This document shows positions 6,721-10,710 of a stretch of 10,710 nucleotides of DNA, piece by piece; the first letter of the stretch is position 1; every line of letters begins with the position of its first letter. The position numbers were made by a program, and so were the translations under genes. The DNA is from Clostridiales bacterium (GTDB taxonomy: Bacteria; Bacillota; Clostridia; Oscillospirales; Acutalibacteraceae). The notes under the pieces are model-generated. The model did not search any database. It was not told where the DNA came from and worked only from the letters and a program-made list of their open reading frames with translations. The stretch lies in contig JAAZGX010000018.1 of NCBI GenBank assembly GCA_012511005.1, positions 1 through 10,710 of the forward strand, in the 5' to 3' direction.

Positions 6721-7620
6721 TTAGTTTATTTCAAGGTATTCTTCAAGGCAAATTTCAACCCCGTTGGCGTCGCGTGTTTGATAAATGTCCGTAGCCGCCT
6801 TTACACCAACATATCTCCAGTGCCATGGCTCATAAATAACGCCTGTTGTGTCTGTTTTCTCCTTTGCATAACGCATAATAAAGCCGTATTTATAGGCGTT
6901 CTCACGAAGCCAAGTAAACTCCGTAGTCGTTTCAAACCATGTGTCACATGTTACAATATCCATAGCAAAGCCTAAATTATGCTCTGAAGAGCCGGGCGGC
7001 ATAATTACTGTTGCGGCTTTGACTGCCGCTTCAGTCTTATCGTAGCCAAGACCGCGATAATAGTTTATTTTATTATTATAATTTCTTTCCTGTACCTCAT
7101 ATGAGCGGTACCCCGAAAAAGGCGTCAGCTTAGCGCCGTCATTAAGAGCTGCGTTGTACATATCTATATAGTGCGGAACAACTCTGCTGTCAAGCCTGCA
7201 ATCATTGACAACAGTAAGGAGCTTTTCGGGCACAAAGCCGTCGGGCAACCTGTATTTTGTGTTTACAAGCGTTAATTCCCAGTTATCACTATCAATTTTT
7301 ACAATTCCCGGCGCGGACGGTGTTTTAGCAGTCGTTGTAACAGAAGCCGTCGTTTCCGGAATGCTTGTAGCCGAAGCAGTGGTTTGCGGCTTTGTTGTAG
7401 ACTCACCCGTACTGCTGCTCGTAGTTTGGTTCTCCTCAGGTGTATCAGACGGAGTTTTATTATCGTCTTTAGATGCTAAAGCATAGCAAACCACCGCAAG
7501 AAAAGCCGAAAGCAAAATTAAAACAGCAATTAGAAAAAGCTTTGCCGAAGCAGATTTTTTGGTTTTGCGATTTTTATGATTGTGTTTGTTATTATTATTG
7601 TTAGAGCCAAGGTTTTGCAA
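6721..7620 (-). CDS. Membrane-anchored D,D-carboxypeptidase, VanY/M15B family
   Basis: Zinc peptidase expected to remove the terminal D-alanine from peptidoglycan stem peptides (D-alanyl-D-alanine carboxypeptidase) on the outer face of the membrane. An Asn/Lys-rich cytoplasmic tail (1-26) precedes one membrane helix (about 27-49). A Thr/Ser/Pro-rich linker (about 56-104) and the catalytic domain follow. The M15B signatures are clear: SGYRSYEVQ (169-177), the zinc ligands His214 and Asp221 in SSEHNLGFAMD, and catalytic Glu264 with zinc ligand His267 in EPWHWRYVG. The start is TTG: a stop codon lies 5 codons upstream, no in-frame Met occurs before residue 154, and GAGG lies 11 bases before the TTG. 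It is a single gene with its own promoter, convergent with gpmI. A lone VanY-like enzyme without vanHAX neighbours suggests cell-wall housekeeping rather than glycopeptide resistance (inference). Confidence 0.92.
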   Translation of the reverse strand: MQNLGSNNNNNKHNHKNRKTKKSASAKLFLIAVLILLSAFLAVVCYALASKDDNKTPSDTPEENQTTSSSTGESTTKPQTTASATSIPETTASVTTTAKTPSAPGIVKIDSDNWELTLVNTKYRLPDGFVPEKLLTVVNDCRLDSRVVPHYIDMYNAALNDGAKLTPFSGYRSYEVQERNYNNKINYYRGLGYDKTEAAVKAATVIMPPGSSEHNLGFAMDIVTCDTWFETTTEFTWLRENAYKYGFIMRYAKEKTDTTGVIYEPWHWRYVGVKAATDIYQTRDANGVEICLEEYLEIN

Positions 7621-7631
7621 GTTTATCTCTT

Positions 7632-7635
7632 CCTC
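7632..7635 (-). promoter_or_regulatory. Ribosome site supporting a TTG start
   Basis: On the minus strand GAGG, followed by AAGAG, lies 11 bases before TTG at 7620-7618 and just after an in-frame TAA at 7638-7636. No ATG or GTG is available in this frame near the N-terminus, so TTG is the credible initiator. Confidence 0.7.
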
Positions 7636-7675
7636 TTAAAATTATATATATTAAATTATTTTATTTACTATAATT

Positions 7676-7704
7676 ATAATAAATGAGAATATAGAGAAAG
7701 TCAA
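7676..7704 (-). promoter_or_regulatory. Promoter of the D,D-carboxypeptidase gene
   Basis: On the minus strand TTGACT (7704-7699) and TATTAT (7681-7676) are separated by 17 bp. The start near 7669 gives a leader of about 48 bases before the TTG at 7620. Near-consensus vegetative promoter. Confidence 0.75.
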
Positions 7705-7711
7705 TTCAATC

Positions 7712-7740
7712 TTGAGAAATTTATATGATTATGATACAAT
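7712..7740 (+). promoter_or_regulatory. Extended -10 promoter of the M28-like gene
   Basis: TTGAGA (7712-7717), a 17-bp spacer and TACAAT (7735-7740) preceded by TGA (7732-7734, extended -10). The start near 7747 leaves a leader of about 22 bases with AAAGGAG (7755-7761). Only 7 bp separate its -35 from that of the divergent promoter. Confidence 0.78.
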
Positions 7741-7768
7741 CTAAATTGTTCCAAAAAGGAGTGATTTA

Positions 7769-8971
7769 ATGAAAGCGTCAGAAAGTATTGCGAATTTTCA
7801 GCCAAAGCTTAGAGAATATACAAACTTTGCAGTCAGAGAAATAAAAAACACCTGTAAACAAACAGGCGAGCGGCCGGCAGGCTCTGAAAATGAAAAGTCT
7901 GCAATAGATTATGCAAAGTCAAAGTTAAATGATTTTTTCCATACAGTAGAAACAGAGGAGTTTTCAGTAAACCCCAAAGCTTTTGCATCGCAAGAAAAGA
8001 TAAGCGGTATTTTATTAATAATAAGCGCAGTATTATCATTTTTAGGTTTTTATTTATTTTCTTTTACCGTAATTTCTTTTGTAACAGCTATTTTTGCTTT
8101 TATTCAGCTTATTTTCCACATTAAAATATTTGATATATTCTTCAAAAAAAGCACATCACATAATGTATATGCAAAAAGAAATTCAACGGGCGAAACAAAA
8201 AGAAGTATTATCATAAGCGGTAATATGGACTCGCCTTATGAACGGACTTTTATACGAAAAGGCGGCAAAAAACTTGAAAAGCTTATTAAAACTTATGCTT
8301 TTTGCGGTTTAGCATATATATTTATTTTTAACTTGCTTGTTTTGTTTTTTCCGGAAAAAGATTTCGTCAACATATTAAAATATATTATTATCGCTTTTAT
8401 ACCCGCATTTGCCGCGTTATTATTTTCCGTAAACTTAAAAAAAGTAACAGAGGGCGCAAACAACAACTTAACGGGAGCATTTACCGTACTTGCGTGTATG
8501 AAGTTTTTGTCTGATAATAATATTGCATTTGAAAACACGGAAGTAATTGCTTTGCTTGCAGGCGGAAAGACGGCGGGACAAAAAGGCGTAAAGGAGTTTT
8601 TCAAAAACTATATCAAAGAAAATAAAGCGGAAAATACGGTATTTATTGAGCTTGATACAATAAGAGATATAGAAAAAGTTACAATAAGAGGTACAGACGC
8701 AAATGTAATAGAGCTGTTGAAAAATGCCGCTCTTGAGGCGGGGGTTGACAATATTTTGAACGGCAAATCACAAGCCTTACCCTCTTATTCAAAAATGGCG
8801 GCAGAAGCAGGGATTAAAGCAGCAGCATTAACGGCGGTAGATTTTTCTTCATCTAAACATTATTATACGAGAGAGGATACCGCAGAACATTTAGAGCCTA
8901 AGGCAATTGAAAAAGGTATCTTTATCGCACTCTCGGCTATATTCCAATTTGATGAGGGCAAATTTAGTTAA
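7769..8971 (+). CDS. Membrane protein with degenerate M28-peptidase-like domain
   Basis: The overall pattern matches membrane-embedded M28 (aminopeptidase-fold) proteins of Clostridia: GERPAGSENEKSAIDYAKSKL (33-53), IIISGNMDSPYE (147-158), GANNNLTGA (229-237), NTEVIALLAGGKTAG (256-270), FIELDTIRD (292-300) and YTREDTAEHLEPKAIEKG (366-383). Four membrane helices are inserted (about 78-97, 99-117, 176-194 and 202-222). There is no signal peptide, and basic residues border the domain parts, so these probably face the cytoplasm. By comparison with active family members, the HxD His is Asn152, the DN Asp is Asn232, the EE pair is Lys267-Thr268 and the C-terminal HT His is Tyr366; only Asp154 and Asp296 look retained. 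It is therefore probably not an active metallopeptidase (alignment from memory, so inference). The ATG follows AAAGGAG by 7 bases. It is a single gene, divergent from the carboxypeptidase. Fold assignment about 80% sure; role unknown. Confidence 0.8.
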   Translation: MKASESIANFQPKLREYTNFAVREIKNTCKQTGERPAGSENEKSAIDYAKSKLNDFFHTVETEEFSVNPKAFASQEKISGILLIISAVLSFLGFYLFSFTVISFVTAIFAFIQLIFHIKIFDIFFKKSTSHNVYAKRNSTGETKRSIIISGNMDSPYERTFIRKGGKKLEKLIKTYAFCGLAYIFIFNLLVLFFPEKDFVNILKYIIIAFIPAFAALLFSVNLKKVTEGANNNLTGAFTVLACMKFLSDNNIAFENTEVIALLAGGKTAGQKGVKEFFKNYIKENKAENTVFIELDTIRDIEKVTIRGTDANVIELLKNAALEAGVDNILNGKSQALPSYSKMAAEAGIKAAALTAVDFSSSKHYYTREDTAEHLEPKAIEKGIFIALSAIFQFDEGKFS

Positions 8972-9132
8972 TATTGCCAAAATATATCAATAAATTTGTT
9001 GGTTGTTAACAAAGATTAAAATTTGTATTTTTTATCTGTAACTTGCTTAATAAATATGATATACTTGGTAAGTGAAAAATTTATATAAAAATACATTAAA
9101 TAAAACACAAAACTGAAAGGGGCATATCCTTT
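8972..9132 (+). promoter_or_regulatory. AT-rich gap with extended -10 promoter and palindrome
   Basis: This gap carries an extended -10, TGATATACT (9057-9065), with a weak TGTAAC (9037-9042) as -35 at 17 bp. The start near 9072 gives a leader of about 60 bases for the lipoprotein at 9133. Upstream are the perfect palindrome TTGTTAACAA (9003-9012), a TTTGTT/AACAAA inverted pair (8995-9000, 9008-9013) and AAATTTGT as an 8-bp direct repeat (8992-8999, 9019-9026). No convincing terminator for the preceding gene is visible; the run of six T at 9028-9033 is not next to a strong stem. Confidence 0.5.
9116..9132 (+). promoter_or_regulatory. Ribosome site inside a small potential hairpin
   Basis: AAAGG (9116-9120), part of the GAAAGGGG ribosome site, can pair with CCTTT (9128-9132) directly before the ATG at 9133, around a short loop (5 bp plus a G-U pair). 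Such pairing could lower initiation. The complementarity is seen; an effect is inferred. Confidence 0.4.
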
Positions 9133-9990
9133 ATGAAGAAATCCTTTGTAGCACTTTTAGCAGTACTTATTGTAGTTTCCATGACACTTGCTCTTTCGTC
9201 GTGTGAACTTTCCGATGATGGGCTTATAAACACCACGGGAACCGTGGAACACACTCAAGGCAAAACTGAATTAAAAAAGAACAATGAGGAAATTCTTGCG
9301 TATTTTAACACTCTTGTAAATTCTGTAAAAGTTAAGACGCCCGCAGTTTCCTACAATCAAGAGCTTAAAATTGATAACAACTCGCTCAAAGTTACAAAAC
9401 CCGGCGGAGAGGAAGATAAAAACCTTAAATCCTTTAATGATGCTTTGCCCGGCTTAAAGGACCTTATTTTGACTGATATTCAAAAGAAAAGCGGTTCTGT
9501 TGCATATGGCAGCGAAAATAATGAAGTATTTTTCGTAAAAGGTGAATCATGGGCATCTGCTTTAACTACTGAAGATATTTCAAGTGCTGTAATGAATGAA
9601 GTAGGAGACAAATACTATATCACGATTACATTTGGCGACATTTCAGAAGACTCCCGTGCAACTCTTGCCAAAGCGTTTGAACTTAGAGATAAGGCGACGC
9701 TGCTTGGCTCTCCGGAATTTGCAAAAATAGCAGAATATTTAGAGATAAAAGATTATAATGCAAATTATACGGGCTGTGCGATAAGTGCCACGGTCAATAG
9801 GCTTACAGATACTCTCGAAAGTGTAACATACAGCAAAACATCAGATGTTACGGCAAGTGCCAAAGGCTTAAAAACATTTGAGAAATATGGCGATATAGAA
9901 ATTGGTCTTATACTTAAAGACACAACATCTTTTAGCTTCGTATGGGAGGAAAACCGTGAAACGAGCCCTCTTGACACAACGGCGGCATAA
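9133..9990 (+). CDS. Lipoprotein of unknown function
   Basis: I do not recognise a named family. The N-terminus is a lipoprotein signal: MKKS, a hydrophobic core (5-21) and L-S-S-C with the lipidated Cys at 24. The mature protein of about 262 aa begins with a short polar, Thr-rich tether (25-48). A mixed alpha/beta-looking domain follows, rich in Lys, Asp and Ser, with no metal or catalytic motif that I can identify. The last 90 residues alternate polar and hydrophobic residues in the manner of beta strands (for example CAISATVNRLTDTLESVTYS and IEIGLILKDTTSFSFVWEE), as in many clostridial ligand-binding or LppX/LolA-like lipoproteins; this comparison is weak. It has its own extended -10 promoter and a strong GAAAGGGG site 10 bases before the ATG. 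A second lipoprotein gene starts 40 bases after its stop, so the two are probably co-transcribed. Confidence 0.85.
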   Translation: MKKSFVALLAVLIVVSMTLALSSCELSDDGLINTTGTVEHTQGKTELKKNNEEILAYFNTLVNSVKVKTPAVSYNQELKIDNNSLKVTKPGGEEDKNLKSFNDALPGLKDLILTDIQKKSGSVAYGSENNEVFFVKGESWASALTTEDISSAVMNEVGDKYYITITFGDISEDSRATLAKAFELRDKATLLGSPEFAKIAEYLEIKDYNANYTGCAISATVNRLTDTLESVTYSKTSDVTASAKGLKTFEKYGDIEIGLILKDTTSFSFVWEENRETSPLDTTAA

Positions 9991-10030
9991 TATATCTGAT
10001 TTTAAGCGTATTTTCTAAGGATGGTAAAAA

Positions 10031-10710
10031 ATGAAAAGGAATACAATTTTATCAATAGCCATAATAGTTGCGGTTTTATCCGTTATACTCACGGGGTGTA
10101 AGGACAGGTCAATTTATGTTGACCCTGCGGGGAACACTATGAAAGCAGTTACAGATGAAAAGAAAAACACCGTTCTTAACAGCGATGGTAATATTTTAGT
10201 CTATCAAACGGATAAGGACGGTAATATAAAAACGGACGAGTCCGGTGTACCGCAAACAGTAGCAAGCATATTTCCTGATAGAATTGTTAACGGAAAATAT
10301 GTGCAAACTCCAACATATACCGTAACATTGCCGTCAGGATGGGCAACAAGTGTAATATTAGAAGAGTATACTAATAAATCTGCAAACGCAAAGCTAACTG
10401 TTGAGGTTTTAGACAAACCGTCTCTTGAAGAGTATAAAGAGGAATTTTTAGAATTTTTTGAAGTGTTAAAAAAAGCACATGAAGATGAAGGTGCAGAACT
10501 CACGCTGAAAGAAGATAGCTTTGAATATGTAGCCGCTAACACGAAAGTAACCAGATTATTTTATGAGCTAAAAAAGGAAGGCATAGAGCCTTATAAGACT
10601 ACGGTACTGATATTTATGAACAGTGGAAATCTATATAAAATCGCTTTCTCCGCAAGCGGAGATGATTTTGAAAAAGCAAAGTTCGCAGATTTCTACAACG
10701 CAATCAACTA
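10031..10710 (+). CDS. Lipoprotein of unknown function (partial at right edge)
   Basis: The frame is open for 226 codons from the ATG at 10031, and the last two bases (ta) begin an incomplete codon, so the stop is outside the window or at the very edge. The signal peptide runs MKRN, a hydrophobic core, then L-T-G-C with the lipid-bearing Cys at 23, a textbook lipobox. Residues 50-76 contain two short Asp/Gly/Asn turns (NSDGNI, DKDGNI) of the type seen in surface-protein linkers. From about 96 (YTVTLPSGW) to the end, a compact alpha/beta domain resembles PsbP/MOG1-like lipoprotein domains, with a charged helix (SLEEYKEEFLEFFEVLKKA) in the middle; this is a tentative likeness. AAGGA (10017-10021) lies 9 bases before the ATG. 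It follows the lipoprotein at 9133 with no promoter or terminator in the 40-bp gap, so the two likely form an operon. Confidence 0.85.
   Translation, partial: MKRNTILSIAIIVAVLSVILTGCKDRSIYVDPAGNTMKAVTDEKKNTVLNSDGNILVYQTDKDGNIKTDESGVPQTVASIFPDRIVNGKYVQTPTYTVTLPSGWATSVILEEYTNKSANAKLTVEVLDKPSLEEYKEEFLEFFEVLKKAHEDEGAELTLKEDSFEYVAANTKVTRLFYELKKEGIEPYKTTVLIFMNSGNLYKIAFSASGDDFEKAKFADFYNAIN

Noticed and set aside
6691..6975. Plus-strand open frame of 94 codons across the terminator and carboxypeptidase end
   Set aside because: It starts inside the terminator stem, has no proper ribosome site and is antisense to conserved M15B motifs.
6721..7620. Glycopeptide-resistance (van) locus
   Set aside because: Only a VanY-type carboxypeptidase is present. 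No vanH, ligase, vanX or two-component genes are nearby, and single M15B enzymes are common in Clostridia.
8946..9033. Intrinsic terminator after the M28-like gene
   Set aside because: The stems AATTTG/CAAATT (8946-8964) and TTTGTT/AACAAA (8995-9013) are short and A-T rich, and the T-run at 9028-9033 is too far from either.
10204..10542. Minus-strand open frame of 112 codons near the right edge
   Set aside because: It is antisense to the lipoprotein frame, which has a lipobox, ribosome site and 226 uninterrupted codons.

Overview
This is chromosomal DNA from a low-GC Firmicute, most likely an anaerobic Clostridia member of the Oscillospiraceae/Ruminococcaceae type (inference). The evidence is AT-rich codon use, GGAG-type ribosome sites, sigma-A-like promoters, a pgk-tpiA-gpmI glycolytic cluster, several lipoproteins with lipobox signals, and Thr/Ala/Pro-rich envelope linkers. 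The standard code fits throughout. There is no sign of a mobile element, CRISPR array, tRNA or rRNA.

Layout. Positions 1-95 (minus) hold the first 31 codons of a lipoprotein that runs off the left edge. Divergent from it, 193-3042 encode an HlyD/MacA-type adaptor and a MacB/FtsX-type ABC permease. They are spaced like an operon, but no ATPase gene is next to them. A strong promoter at 3052-3080 then drives pgk, tpiA and gpmI (3112-6653), which are closed by an intrinsic terminator at 6668-6702. A candidate Rex (NADH-sensing repressor) operator lies exactly over the -35 box and spacer of this promoter. Convergent to the glycolytic genes is a membrane-anchored D,D-carboxypeptidase of the VanY/M15B type (6721-7620, minus, TTG start).

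The 148-bp gap at 7621-7768 carries two well-formed back-to-back promoters. The rightward one drives a four-helix membrane protein with an M28-peptidase-like fold, in which nearly all the expected metal and catalytic positions appear substituted. After a 161-bp AT-rich gap with an extended -10 promoter come two consecutive lipoprotein genes of unknown function (9133-9990, and 10031 to the right edge, incomplete).

How the genes fit together. The central block makes three consecutive lower-glycolysis enzymes (phosphoglycerate kinase, triose-phosphate isomerase, cofactor-independent phosphoglycerate mutase), possibly under redox control. The flanking genes concern the cell envelope: export, peptidoglycan trimming, lipoproteins and a membrane pseudo-peptidase candidate. 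No obvious new multi-gene defence or biosynthetic system is visible. The points most worth checking are the M28-like protein with a lost active site, the candidate Rex operator on pgk, and the adaptor/permease pair without an ATPase.
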